DNA from: JAATGA01 sp047605605 | Lineage (GTDB): Bacteria > Pseudomonadota > Alphaproteobacteria > Rhodobacterales > Rhodobacteraceae | Assembly: GCA_047605605.1 (NCBI GenBank) | Contig: JASGFG010000023.1 | Coordinates: forward strand, 1 to 47,800 | DNA length: 47,800 bases | Direction of reading: 5' to 3' | In this document: piece after piece, positions 31,892 through 40,244 of the stretch | Position numbering within the stretch: the stretch's first letter is position 1 | Layout: every line of letters begins with the position of its first letter | Position numbers and translations under genes: made by a program | The notes under the pieces: model-generated | Database searches by the model: none | What the model saw: only the letters and a program-made list of their open reading frames with translations | What the model was told of the DNA's origin: nothing

Positions 31892-31929
31892 GGAAATGGA
31901 TCGGCCATCGGAAAGATTGGACGATTCCC
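31892..31929 (-). promoter_or_regulatory. Candidate AraC-type operator A (direct repeat, 21-bp period)
   Basis: GGAAATGGA (31892-31900) and GAAAGATTGGACGATTCCC (31911-31929) place two TGGA cores exactly 21 bp apart. The same two blocks at the same spacing occur at 42471-42508. It lies just upstream of the NIPSNAP-pobA operon and just after the AraC-family regulator gene. Confidence 0.55.
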
Positions 31930-31941
31930 GTCCGCCGGGGG

Positions 31942-32841
31942 TCAGGCGTCGTGCCGCGCCGCCTGCTTGCGAAAGGCGCCGGGCGACAGGCCGACCCGCT
32001 GGGTGAAAAAGCGGTTGAAATAGGCCGGGTCGTCGAACCCGGTCAGATGCGCCACCTGCGCTACGCTGCTTTCGGTGTAGACCAGATAGCGTTTGGCCTC
32101 GATCACGATGCGTTCGTACAGCAGGTCCGACGCCGTCTTGCCCGCCCGCGCCTTGCAGGCGGCGTTCAGCCGGGCGGGGGTGACGGCCAGCTGCCCGGCA
32201 TAGAAGGTCAGCGCGCGTTCGGCGCGGAAATGCGCCTCCAGCGCGGCGCGATAGCGCAGCAGCAGGTCATAGTCGCGGTCGGGCGCGGCGCTGACCCGAT
32301 CGTCATGGGCGACCGACAGGCGCAGCACCGCGACCAGCACCCGCATGTATTGCGCCATGATCGCGGTGCGCCGCCCCGGGGCGGACCAGATGAATTCCCG
32401 GTGCAGCCAGACGAAGGTGTCGGCCACGCCGGGAATGTCGATCCCGGTGCCTTCCATCGGATAGACGGCGGGGCGGTGCGCCACGTCGGACAGCCGCACG
32501 TCGCCCCCCGCCGCCGCCTTGACGCAGCCAAGCGCCGCCGTCACCACAAAGCCGTCGGTGCCGGGGTCAAAGTCGATCTGGTGCACGATGCCCGCGGGCA
32601 CGACCAGGATGCCCGGCGCCGGGATCGCCAGCGCCCGGTCCTCGATCCGGATGGTGCCGCCGCCCTCGCGCACCAGCAGGACCTGCATGTGGTCGGGATG
32701 GGCATGGGGACGAATTCTCCAGTCGTTCGGGCCAGACCGGTCGCGGATCGGCTCGATATGCGGCAGGTCCAGTTCGACATCGGCGCCCTGATCGCCATAG
32801 AGATAATAGTTCGGGATCCCCCCCGAGGCCGGATCGCGCAT
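31942..32841 (-). CDS. AraC family regulator (PobC-like)
   Basis: A 299-residue activator-type protein. N-terminal cupin sensor: IRPHAHPDHMQVLLVREGGGTIRIED, then PAPGILVVPAGIVHQIDFDP. C-terminal AraC/XylS DNA-binding domain with two helix-turn-helix units: LAVTPARLNAACKARAGKTASDLLYERIVIEAKRYL and SSVAQVAHLTGFDDPAYFNRFFTQRVGLSPGAFRK. This architecture is the one of PobC-type activators of 4-hydroxybenzoate genes, and pobA is two genes downstream on the same strand. Divergent from an FAD dehydrogenase gene. ATG at 32841 with a G-rich site. Confidence 0.92.
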   Translation of the reverse strand: MRDPASGGIPNYYLYGDQGADVELDLPHIEPIRDRSGPNDWRIRPHAHPDHMQVLLVREGGGTIRIEDRALAIPAPGILVVPAGIVHQIDFDPGTDGFVVTAALGCVKAAAGGDVRLSDVAHRPAVYPMEGTGIDIPGVADTFVWLHREFIWSAPGRRTAIMAQYMRVLVAVLRLSVAHDDRVSAAPDRDYDLLLRYRAALEAHFRAERALTFYAGQLAVTPARLNAACKARAGKTASDLLYERIVIEAKRYLVYTESSVAQVAHLTGFDDPAYFNRFFTQRVGLSPGAFRKQAARHDA

Positions 32842-32872
32842 CTTTCCCCCCTTTTCCCCCGCCGGGGGAATT

Positions 32873-32887
32873 GTGCAAGAATTGCAC
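32873..32887. promoter_or_regulatory. Palindrome between AraC gene and FAD dehydrogenase gene
   Basis: GTGCAA-GAA-TTGCAC, perfect 6-bp arms in the 112-bp divergent intergenic region. A possible operator for either direction. A half-site AATGGACGG, like those in operators A and B, lies nearby on the minus strand (32892-32900). Confidence 0.4.
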
Positions 32888-32953
32888 GGCTCCGTCCATT
32901 GGTTCGCGGCACATGCCTCTTTATCCAGAAGACCGGACCAAAGGGGGGGAAAG

Positions 32954-34621
32954 ATGGACCGGACATGCGACGTTCTGGTGATCGGCTCGGGCGCGGGGGG
33001 GATGGCCACGGCGATCACGGCGAAAAAGCACGGGCTTTCGGTGATCGTGATCGAGAAAGAGCCGGTTTTCGGCGGCACCACCGCCTTTTCCGGCGGCGTG
33101 CTGTGGATCCCCGGCAACCGCCATGGCCGCGCCGCCAACCCCGCCGACACGCGCGACGCGGCGCGCACCTACATGCGGGCCGAGACGGGCAACTTCTACC
33201 AGCCCGAGGCGGTCGAGGCCTTTCTTGAGGAAGGACCCCGGATGCTGGACTGGTTCGAGACCGAGACGGCGGTGAAATTCGTCCCCACGCTTTACCCCGA
33301 CTATCATCCGACGGTGACGGGGGGCGTGGATGTGGGCCGGTCGGTCCTGGCCGCGCCCTTCGACAGCAGCGTGCTGGGCCCCGATCTGAAGCGTCTGCGC
33401 CCGCCCCTGTCGACCATCACCTTCATGGGGATGATGTTCAATTCCTCGAACGCCGACATCAAGCATTTCTTCAACGCCACGAAATCCGCCGTCAGCTTTG
33501 CCTATGTGGCAAGGCGTCTGGCCGCCCATGCGGCCGAGGTGCTGCGCCACGGGCGCGGGGTGCAGGTCACATCCGGCAATGCGCTGGCGGCGCGGCTGGC
33601 GAAAAGCTGCCTGGATCTGGGTATCCCGATCCTGACCGACACGCCTGCGCTGCACCTGTTGCGGCAGGACGGCCGGGTGACGGGGGCCGAGGTGGGCGGC
33701 GCCGATCCGGGGCGGATCACCGCGGAACGCGGCGTGGTTCTGGCCTGCGGCGGCTATGCCAACGATCTGGCCCGCCGGGCCGGGGTCTATGCCCATCTGC
33801 GCGCCGGGGGCGAACATCACAGCCCCGTCCCCGCAGGCAATACCGGCGACGGCATCCGTCTGGGGGAAGAGGCGGGCGGCGCCTTCGATGCCGAATATCC
33901 CCAGCCCGCGGCCTGGATGCCGGTTAGCCGCGTGCCGGGCAAGGGCGTGTTCCCGCATCTGCTGGACCGCTACAAGCCCGGCATGATCGCCGTCCTGTCC
34001 GACGGGCGGCGGTTCACCAATGAAAGCGAAAGCTATCACGACGTCGGCGCCGCCATATCCGCCGCGGGCGAGGGCGGGGCCTGGCTGATCTGCGACCACC
34101 GGGCGATCCGCAAATACGGGCTGGGCCATGTAAAGCCCGCGCCGATGCCCCTGTGGATGTGGACGCGCAGCGGATACCTGAAAAAGGGCCGCACGCTGGC
34201 CGATCTGGCCCGCGCCTGCGGCATCGACGCAGGCGGTTTGCAGGCGACGGTGCAGGGCTACAACCTTGGCGCGCGGCAGGGGCGGGACGACCAGTTCCAC
34301 CGGGGCGAGACCAGCTTCAACCGCTATCTCGCCGACCCCGACAACCAGCCCAATCCCTGCGTCGCGCCGGTGGAACAGGGCCCCTTCTACGCCGTGCGGC
34401 TGGAGATGGGCGATCTGGGCACCTTTGACGGGCTGAAGACCGATGTGCCGGGCCGGGTGCTGGACCGGCAGGGCGCGGCCATCCCCGGCCTGTTCGCCGT
34501 GGGCAACGACCGCGCCAGCATCATGGGCGGCAATTATCCGGGGGCGGGCATCACCCTTGGCCCGGCGATGACCTTTGGCTGGATCACCGGCCGGTATCTG
34601 GCAGAGGGGGCCGCGGCATGA
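32954..34621 (+). CDS. FAD-dependent dehydrogenase, 3-ketosteroid-delta1-dehydrogenase-like (copy 1)
   Basis: A 555-residue flavoprotein of the fumarate reductase / KstD superfamily. N-terminal FAD loop VLVIGSGAGGMATAITA, then VIEKEPVFGGTTAFSGGVLWIP, mid-chain VLACGGYANDL, and at the C-terminus FAVGNDRASIMGGNYPGAGITLGPAMTFGWITGR. The Tyr and Gly of NYPGAG match the catalytic Tyr/Gly of steroid dehydrogenases that desaturate next to a ring ketone. Ring-ketone desaturation is thus the likely reaction. ATG at 32954 with AAGGGGGGGAAAG upstream. Overlaps the SDR gene by ATGA. A paralogue lies at 44654-46384. Confidence 0.88.
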   Translation: MDRTCDVLVIGSGAGGMATAITAKKHGLSVIVIEKEPVFGGTTAFSGGVLWIPGNRHGRAANPADTRDAARTYMRAETGNFYQPEAVEAFLEEGPRMLDWFETETAVKFVPTLYPDYHPTVTGGVDVGRSVLAAPFDSSVLGPDLKRLRPPLSTITFMGMMFNSSNADIKHFFNATKSAVSFAYVARRLAAHAAEVLRHGRGVQVTSGNALAARLAKSCLDLGIPILTDTPALHLLRQDGRVTGAEVGGADPGRITAERGVVLACGGYANDLARRAGVYAHLRAGGEHHSPVPAGNTGDGIRLGEEAGGAFDAEYPQPAAWMPVSRVPGKGVFPHLLDRYKPGMIAVLSDGRRFTNESESYHDVGAAISAAGEGGAWLICDHRAIRKYGLGHVKPAPMPLWMWTRSGYLKKGRTLADLARACGIDAGGLQATVQGYNLGARQGRDDQFHRGETSFNRYLADPDNQPNPCVAPVEQGPFYAVRLEMGDLGTFDGLKTDVPGRVLDRQGAAIPGLFAVGNDRASIMGGNYPGAGITLGPAMTFGWITGRYLAEGAAA

Positions 34622-35397
34622 GCTGGCTGGGACTGGAAGCGCGCCGCGTCGTCATCACCGGCGCAGGCGGCGGGATCGGGCAGGCGCTGGCCCGCGCCTT
34701 TGCCGGGCAGGGCGCGCGGGTGGTGCTGGTCGACCGCGATCAGGCGCAGACCGCGCCTTTGGCTGCGGAACTGGGGCAGGGGGCCTTCGCAGTTTCCTGC
34801 GACATGACTGATACGGCGCAGATCGCCGCCGCCGCCGCCCGGGTCGAGGAGGCGGGCGGCGCCGATGTTCTGGTGAACAACGCCGCCATCCTGCGCCCCG
34901 GCGCGCTGGAGGGGCTGTCCGCCGCCGACTGGACGGCGATGTTGCAGGTCAACCTGACCGGCTATTTGGCCGCCGCGCAGGCCTTTGGCGCCGGGATGCT
35001 GGCGCGCGGGCGGGGGGCGCTGGTCCATGTGGCCAGCATCGCCGGCACCCAGCCGCAACCGAACTCGGGCGCCTATTCGGCGTCCAAGGCGGCGATCCTG
35101 ATGCTGTCGCGGCAGCTGGCCTATGAATGGGGGCCGCGCGGCGTGCGGTCGAATACCCTGTCGCCCGGTCTGGTGCGCACGCCCCTGTCCGAGGCGTTCT
35201 ATGCCGACCCCGAGGTCAAGGCCCGGCGCGAGGCGATGGTGCCCCTGCGCCGCATCGCCGGGCCGGGGGACATGGCCGATGTGGCGCTGTTTCTGGCGTC
35301 GGACCGGGCGGGCTATGTCACCGGGCAGGACATCGTGGTGGACGGCGGGCTGTCGCAGTCGATCATGGGGCTGGTGCCGAGGCCCGGCTATGCGTGA
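34618..35397 (+). CDS. Short-chain dehydrogenase/reductase 1
   Basis: A 259-residue classical SDR. Cofactor loop TGAGGGIGQALARAF (residues 15-29), acidic residue in LVDRD after beta-2 (NAD preference), NNAAI, the catalytic Ser in VASIAG, and YSASKAA (Tyr-x3-Lys), ending DIVVDGGLSQ. Probably oxidises a ring alcohol to the ketone used by the adjacent FAD dehydrogenase. Overlaps that gene (ATGA) and the next SDR (8 nt). Confidence 0.92.
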   Translation: MSWLGLEARRVVITGAGGGIGQALARAFAGQGARVVLVDRDQAQTAPLAAELGQGAFAVSCDMTDTAQIAAAAARVEEAGGADVLVNNAAILRPGALEGLSAADWTAMLQVNLTGYLAAAQAFGAGMLARGRGALVHVASIAGTQPQPNSGAYSASKAAILMLSRQLAYEWGPRGVRSNTLSPGLVRTPLSEAFYADPEVKARREAMVPLRRIAGPGDMADVALFLASDRAGYVTGQDIVVDGGLSQSIMGLVPRPGYA

Positions 35398-36133
35398 GGC
35401 ATTGGTCACAGGGGGTGCCGACGGCATCGGCCTGGCCATCGCGCGCGCACTGGCCGCGGCAGGCCACCGCGTCACGATCGCCGATCTTGACGGGGACAAG
35501 GCCGCGGTGCGGGCGGCGGAGCTGGGCGCGGGCCACTGCGGCATCGCCTGCGACATCACGGATGAGGTGCAGGCGATTGCCGCCGCCGCAATGGCGCCCT
35601 TTGACGTGCTGGTGAACAATGCCGGCATCGGCGACAGCCACCTGCCGACGCTGGATCAGGGGATCGACGCCTTTCGCCGGGTGCTGGACGTGCATCTGTC
35701 CGGCACTTTCCTGATGACGCGAGAGGTGGCGCGCGGCATGACCGCCCGCCGCCGGGGGGCGGTGGTCAACCTGTCCTCCATCGCCGGGCTGACGGGCCTG
35801 CCCAAGCGCAACGCCTATGGCGCGGCCAAGGCGGGGATCGTGGCGATGACCCGGTCCATGGCCTGCGAATGGGCGGGGCAGGGGGTGCGGGTGAATGCCG
35901 TGGCCCCGGCTTTCGTCGAAACCGCGCTGGTGCGCAAGCTGGCTGATGCCGGGCGGGTGAACCTGCCCGCTTTGGCCCGCCGCACCCCCATCGGCCGCCT
36001 GATCGCTGCGCAAGAGGTGGCGGCGGCGGTGGCCTTTCTGGCCTCCGATGCGGCCAGCGGCATCACCGGGGCGGTGCTGCCGGTCGATGGCGGCTGGACG
36101 GCCTTTGGCGATTTCGGCGATGCGTCGGGCTGA
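35390..36133 (+). CDS. Short-chain dehydrogenase/reductase 2
   Basis: A 247-residue classical SDR. MREALVTGGADGIGLAIARAL, ADLDGD (NAD-type Asp), NNAGIG, LSSIAGL with the catalytic Ser, YGAAKAG (Tyr-x3-Lys), and a C-terminal GAVLPVDGGW. The start is ATG 35390, inside the end of SDR 1. Together with copy-1 FAD dehydrogenase and SDR 1 it makes a three-gene oxidation module. The specific substrate is not readable. It ends base-to-base with the convergent paiB-like gene. Confidence 0.92.
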   Translation: MREALVTGGADGIGLAIARALAAAGHRVTIADLDGDKAAVRAAELGAGHCGIACDITDEVQAIAAAAMAPFDVLVNNAGIGDSHLPTLDQGIDAFRRVLDVHLSGTFLMTREVARGMTARRRGAVVNLSSIAGLTGLPKRNAYGAAKAGIVAMTRSMACEWAGQGVRVNAVAPAFVETALVRKLADAGRVNLPALARRTPIGRLIAAQEVAAAVAFLASDAASGITGAVLPVDGGWTAFGDFGDASG

Positions 36134-36760
36134 TCAGCCGCCGGTTAGCCGGGCGGCCATGCGCGCGGCCATTGCGGAATGGCCCGATCCGTCCAGCCCC
36201 GCCACCGCGCCCAGATAGTCGCGCGCCTCGCGGTTCTGGCTGAGCTTGGCCTTGGCCAGAACCCGCGTCATCGTCATGCGAAAGGCGACGATCCCGCCCA
36301 GCATCTGGTCCATGTAGTCGGGCGGGGCGTCGGCCATGCGCCAGGCGTTTTCCCCGTTCACCCGCCGTTCATGCACCCGCGTCAAAAGCCCGACCGCGGC
36401 GCGCTTGGCATGGTCGTCATGCTGAAAGGTAATGGCGCCATGGACATGGACCACCTCGTAGTTCCAGGTCGGGACGTGGCGGTGATGTTCCTGCTTGGAC
36501 GGATAGAAGTTCGGCGACACATAGGCGTCGTCGCGACGAAAGATCGCCAGCACCTCCTGCCCCGGCGCGATCAGGCGGTGCATGTCGTTGGCCAGCGCGA
36601 CATGGCCGATCAGCTCGCCCCCCGGCGTACGCAACAGCGGCAGGTGGTTGGCGATCAGCCCCTCAGCCGTCTGGGCCACGACACAGGCCAGCGGCGCATC
36701 GTCCAGCAGGGCGGCAATCGCCTCGGGGCGCAGATCCTGAAAATGCGGGGGGATATACAT
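36134..36760 (-). CDS. PaiB-like FMN-binding regulator
   Basis: A 208-residue split-barrel flavin-binding protein of the PaiB family (negative transcriptional regulator in Bacillus). MYIPPHFQDLRPEAIAALLDD, GLIANHLPLL, GHVALANDMH, AYVSPNFYPSKQ and VPTWNYEVVHVHG are the conserved blocks. True regulatory activity is uncertain, as many PaiB-like proteins are simply flavin-dependent. ATG at 36760. Comes 82 nt after livF on the same strand and may be part of that transcript. Confidence 0.9.
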   Translation of the reverse strand: MYIPPHFQDLRPEAIAALLDDAPLACVVAQTAEGLIANHLPLLRTPGGELIGHVALANDMHRLIAPGQEVLAIFRRDDAYVSPNFYPSKQEHHRHVPTWNYEVVHVHGAITFQHDDHAKRAAVGLLTRVHERRVNGENAWRMADAPPDYMDQMLGGIVAFRMTMTRVLAKAKLSQNREARDYLGAVAGLDGSGHSAMAARMAARLTGG

Positions 36761-36842
36761 GGGGATCACCAGAGTCCGGTCCGCGCCAGCATGACGCAGG
36801 CGCGGGCGGTTATCAACGGCGGCCTGCCCGGATGCGCCCCCG

Positions 36843-37565
36843 TCAGGCCGCATCCTCGATATGGCCGCCCAGGAACAACTGCCCCACGCGCGGATCGGCC
36901 AGCAGCTTGTCGGCGCGGTCGAACATCCGTGTCTGACCCAGTTCCAGCACCAGACCGTAATCCGACATCGCCAGCGCCGCCTTGGCGTTCTGTTCCACCA
37001 TCAGGATCGTCACGCCATTGTCGCGCAGCTTGATCAGGGTCTGGAACACCTCTTGCACCAGATTGGGCGACAGGCCGATCGACGGCTCGTCGATCAGGAT
37101 CAGTTTCGGGTCCAGCAGCAGGGCGCGGGCGATTTCCAGCTGTTTCTGCTGGCCGCCCGACAGCTCAATGGCCTTCTGGTCCTTTCTCTGCCGAAGCATC
37201 GGGAACTGGTCCATCACCTCTTCCATGCGGCGCTTGACGCGGGCCTGATCCTTGGCGGTGATCCCGCCGAGTTCAAGGTTGTGCAGGACCGACAGCTGCG
37301 GCACCACGTTGCGCCCTTGCGGCACATAGGTGACGCCGCGGGCGATCATCTCGGCCGGGCGCTTGCGGGTCACATCCTCGCCCTCCAGCAGGATCTGGCC
37401 GGAATGGATGTTCAGCAATCCGAAGATCGCCTTGAACACGGTGGATTTGCCCGCCCCGTTCGGCCCGATCACGGTGGTGATCGACGTCTTGGGGATGGAA
37501 AAGGTCGTGCCGTTCAGGATGGTGATGCGGCCATAGCCGCCGGTCAGGTCTTTCACGTCCAGCAT
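36843..37565 (-). CDS. livF: Branched-chain-type ABC transporter ATPase
   Basis: A 240-residue ATPase of the LivF type. Walker A GPNGAGKST, signature LSGGQQKQLEIARAL, Walker B LILIDEPSIGLSP, switch His region MVEQNAKAAL. In this family the substrates include branched-chain amino acids, but also amides, urea and aromatic or hydroaromatic acids. Last of five transporter genes, one base after livG. The catabolic genes on both sides suggest a ring-carboxylate substrate (inference). Confidence 0.95.
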   Translation of the reverse strand: MLDVKDLTGGYGRITILNGTTFSIPKTSITTVIGPNGAGKSTVFKAIFGLLNIHSGQILLEGEDVTRKRPAEMIARGVTYVPQGRNVVPQLSVLHNLELGGITAKDQARVKRRMEEVMDQFPMLRQRKDQKAIELSGGQQKQLEIARALLLDPKLILIDEPSIGLSPNLVQEVFQTLIKLRDNGVTILMVEQNAKAALAMSDYGLVLELGQTRMFDRADKLLADPRVGQLFLGGHIEDAA

Positions 37566-37566
37566 G

Positions 37567-38319
37567 TCAGCCCCCCAGATACGCGTCGATGACCATCTGG
37601 TTCGACCGGATTTCATCCGGCGAGCCTTCGGCGATGATCTCGCCCTGCGCCAGCACGATGATGCGGGTGCAAAGCGACATGACGAATTCCATGTTGTGCT
37701 CGATCACGACAAAGGTGGTGCCGTGTTCGCGGTTGTAGGTCAGCAGCCGCTCCTTCAGATGCGCCAGCATCGTCAGGTTCACGCCCCCCGCCGGTTCGTC
37801 CAGCAGCACGATCCCCGGCCCGGCCATGAAGGCCATGGCGGCATCGACCAGTTTCTGCTGGCCATAGGACAGCGACCCCGCGGCGGTATCCAGATAGGGG
37901 GTCAGGCGAAAGAACTCGACCAGTTGCTTTGCCTTTTCGGTCAGCCCCGCATCGGGTGCCCCGAACAGGCGCGACAGCATCGACCCTTCGTGTTCCTGTC
38001 CGGCCAGGATGACGTTGTCCAGCACCGTCATCTTCGGGAAGACCGAAAGCTGCTGGAAGGTGCGCCCCACCCCCATCAGCGACAGGTCGGCCGGGCGCAC
38101 GCCATCGGTCGGGGTGCCGTTGATCTCGCAATGCCCCTCGGTCGGGCGAAGCTGGCCGAGGATGCAGTTGAACAGCGTGGATTTCCCCGATCCGTTCGGG
38201 CCGATCAGGCCCAGGATCTCGCCCTTCTGCACGTCGAAGCTGACGTTGTTGACGGCGCGGATGCCGCCGAACTGTTTCGAGATATTGTGGACGGACAGGA
38301 TGGGTGCTTGTGCGTTCAC
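37567..38319 (-). CDS. livG: Branched-chain-type ABC transporter ATPase
   Basis: A 250-residue LivG-type ATPase. Walker A GPNGSGKST, the long Q-loop insert VGRTFQQLSVFPKMTVLDNVILA, signature LSYGQQKLVDAAMAFM, Walker B IVLLDEPAGGVN, VIEHNMEFVM. The LSYGQ form and the PAGGVN ending are normal for LivG. The start is a GTG at 38319 overlapping the livM stop by GTGA. Confidence 0.95.
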   Translation of the reverse strand: MNAQAPILSVHNISKQFGGIRAVNNVSFDVQKGEILGLIGPNGSGKSTLFNCILGQLRPTEGHCEINGTPTDGVRPADLSLMGVGRTFQQLSVFPKMTVLDNVILAGQEHEGSMLSRLFGAPDAGLTEKAKQLVEFFRLTPYLDTAAGSLSYGQQKLVDAAMAFMAGPGIVLLDEPAGGVNLTMLAHLKERLLTYNREHGTTFVVIEHNMEFVMSLCTRIIVLAQGEIIAEGSPDEIRSNQMVIDAYLGG

Positions 38320-39290
38320 AGCTGGAACCCTTTCTGCATGTCGCGGCGCTCTTCGTGTTTGGGCCGGAACTTGTCCCAGATCTTTTGCCCCAGCCCGATC
38401 AGGCCGGTGGGCGAATAGACCATCAGCACGATCACCAGGAACGCATAGATCATCAGGTAATAACCTTCGGTGAACCGCAGCACCTCGGGCAGAAGGATGA
38501 CGACCGCCGCGCCCAGCATCGGGCCGAAGAAAAAGCCCGACCCGCCGACCACGACCATCAGCAGCAGTTTCAGCGAATGGACCAGCGCAAAGCTGCCCGG
38601 CTCGATGAACTGCACCAGCGGCGATTGCAGCGCTCCCGCCAGCCCGCCGAAGGCCGACCCGATGGCAAAGGCCAAGAGCGTCTGGCGCCGGATCTTCAGC
38701 CCCAGGCTTTCCGCCCGGATCGGGTTTTCGCGCAGCGCCTTGAAGGCCCGGCCCCAGGGCGAGCGCAGGATCCACCACATGATCCCCGCCGCGACCAGAA
38801 AGCAGACCAGCGCGAAGTAATAGAAGTTCAGGTTGGAATCGGTGGTGATCCCGAACACCGAAGGCCGCGGCATCCCGACCAGCCCGAAGGAGCCGCCGGT
38901 GATCTCTTCCTCGTTGCGCAGGACCAGGAACAGCAGCGTGTTGAAGGCCAGCGTCACAAAGGCCAGGAAATGGTGCTGCACCCGCAGCGCCGGATAGCCC
39001 AGCAGCAACCCGACGGCAAAGCTGGAGGTAATGGAAATCAGCGCCGCCACGATCCACGGCACCCCCGCCAGCGTCAGAAGCGCGGTGATATAGGCGCCGA
39101 TCCCCATGAAGGCGGCCTGCGCCAGGCTGACCTGCCCGGCATAGCCCAGCGTCAGGTTCAGCCCCATGGCCGAGATGGAAAACAACAGCCACGAGGTCAT
39201 GGTATAGACGATGTAATTGCCCTGACCGAGGGGTGCCGCGATCAGCAGCGCGATGCCGATCGCGATCAGGATGGCTTGCAGGCGGGTCAT
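38316..39290 (-). CDS. livM: Branched-chain-type ABC transporter permease
   Basis: A 324-residue permease with about nine helices. LNLTLGYAGQVSLAQAAFMGIGAYITALL, RSPWGRAFKALRENPIRAESLG (EAA-like loop contacting LivG/F) and GSGFFFGPMLGAAVVILLPEVLR are typical of LivM. Overlaps livH by ATGA and livG by GTGA. Confidence 0.95.
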   Translation of the reverse strand: MTRLQAILIAIGIALLIAAPLGQGNYIVYTMTSWLLFSISAMGLNLTLGYAGQVSLAQAAFMGIGAYITALLTLAGVPWIVAALISITSSFAVGLLLGYPALRVQHHFLAFVTLAFNTLLFLVLRNEEEITGGSFGLVGMPRPSVFGITTDSNLNFYYFALVCFLVAAGIMWWILRSPWGRAFKALRENPIRAESLGLKIRRQTLLAFAIGSAFGGLAGALQSPLVQFIEPGSFALVHSLKLLLMVVVGGSGFFFGPMLGAAVVILLPEVLRFTEGYYLMIYAFLVIVLMVYSPTGLIGLGQKIWDKFRPKHEERRDMQKGFQL

Positions 39291-40162
39291 ACGGCGCGTC
39301 CTTCCTTGGTGCCCAGCAGCCCTTGGGGCCGCAGCAGGATGATGGCGATCAGCAGGATCAGCGGCATGGCCGAACGGTATTCGGCCGAGACATAGACGGC
39401 GGACAGGTTGTCGATCACCCCGATCAGCAACCCGCCCACCAGCGCGCCGCGGATCTGGTTGAAGCCGCCGACGATGGCCGCGATGAAGGCGACAAGCCCC
39501 AGCGTTTCCCCGTTCGAGAACTTGGCCAGGTAGACGGGCGAGATCAGGATCGAGGCGATGGTCGCCAGCGCCGCGTTGATCAGGAAGGTATACATCACCA
39601 TCCGCTTCACATCGACGCCCAGGATTTCGGCCACCGCCGGATTCTGCGCGGATGCCTGCATGCAGCGCCCGGTGCGGGTGCGGTTCAGGAACAGCTGCAA
39701 CCCGCCGATGGCCAGCATCGACACGATCAGGTTGCCGATGTCCTGCACCGAGACGCTGGCGCCCGCGACGTGATAGACCGTCTGCGGAAAGATCGACGGA
39801 AACGGCTGCGCCGTCGCGCCATAGAATTCCTTGACGCTTTCCTTCATCAGCAGGCCAAGCGCGATGGTGGCGATGACCAGCGGCAGCGTGCCATGCGGCA
39901 GCATAGGCTCGACGATCATCTTCTTGAAGGCGACGCCCAGGATCAGCAGCGCCAGAACCAGCCCGAACAGGATGGCCAGCCACAGCGGCAGGCCCATTCC
40001 CATGCCGACCAGCACGAAGAATGCCGGCAGCATGACGAATTCGCCCTGCGCAAAATTGATGGTCTGCGAGGCCTGCCACAGCAGGGTGAAACCGACCGCC
40101 GCAAGGGCATAGATGGAACCGGCCGCAAGGCCGGATATCAGGATCTGGATAAGCTCGGCCAT
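39287..40162 (-). CDS. livH: Branched-chain-type ABC transporter permease
   Basis: A 291-residue permease with about eight helices. Starts MAELIQILISGLAAGSIYALAAVGFTLL, has INFAQGEFVML, RTGRCMQASAQNPAVAEILGVDV and GGFNQIRGALVGGLLIGV, the LivH hallmarks. It lies 82 nt after the binding-protein gene, with a stable hairpin in the gap. Confidence 0.95.
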   Translation of the reverse strand: MAELIQILISGLAAGSIYALAAVGFTLLWQASQTINFAQGEFVMLPAFFVLVGMGMGLPLWLAILFGLVLALLILGVAFKKMIVEPMLPHGTLPLVIATIALGLLMKESVKEFYGATAQPFPSIFPQTVYHVAGASVSVQDIGNLIVSMLAIGGLQLFLNRTRTGRCMQASAQNPAVAEILGVDVKRMVMYTFLINAALATIASILISPVYLAKFSNGETLGLVAFIAAIVGGFNQIRGALVGGLLIGVIDNLSAVYVSAEYRSAMPLILLIAIILLRPQGLLGTKEGRAV

Positions 40163-40201
40163 GGGAACCTTCTCACGGTGGCTTGGATGAATGGAAAGGG
40201 C

Positions 40202-40223
40202 GGGCCGGGGGCAACCCCGGCCC
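40202..40223 (-). terminator. Intercistronic hairpin between livK and livH
   Basis: Perfect 9-bp GC stem GGGCCGGGG / CCCCGGCCC with a 4-nt loop, just after the livK stop. Lacking a strong T-run, it is more likely a partial terminator or an mRNA stabiliser giving more binding protein than permease. Confidence 0.6.
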
Positions 40224-40244
40224 TGTCGCGCCGTCAGGCCGCGA

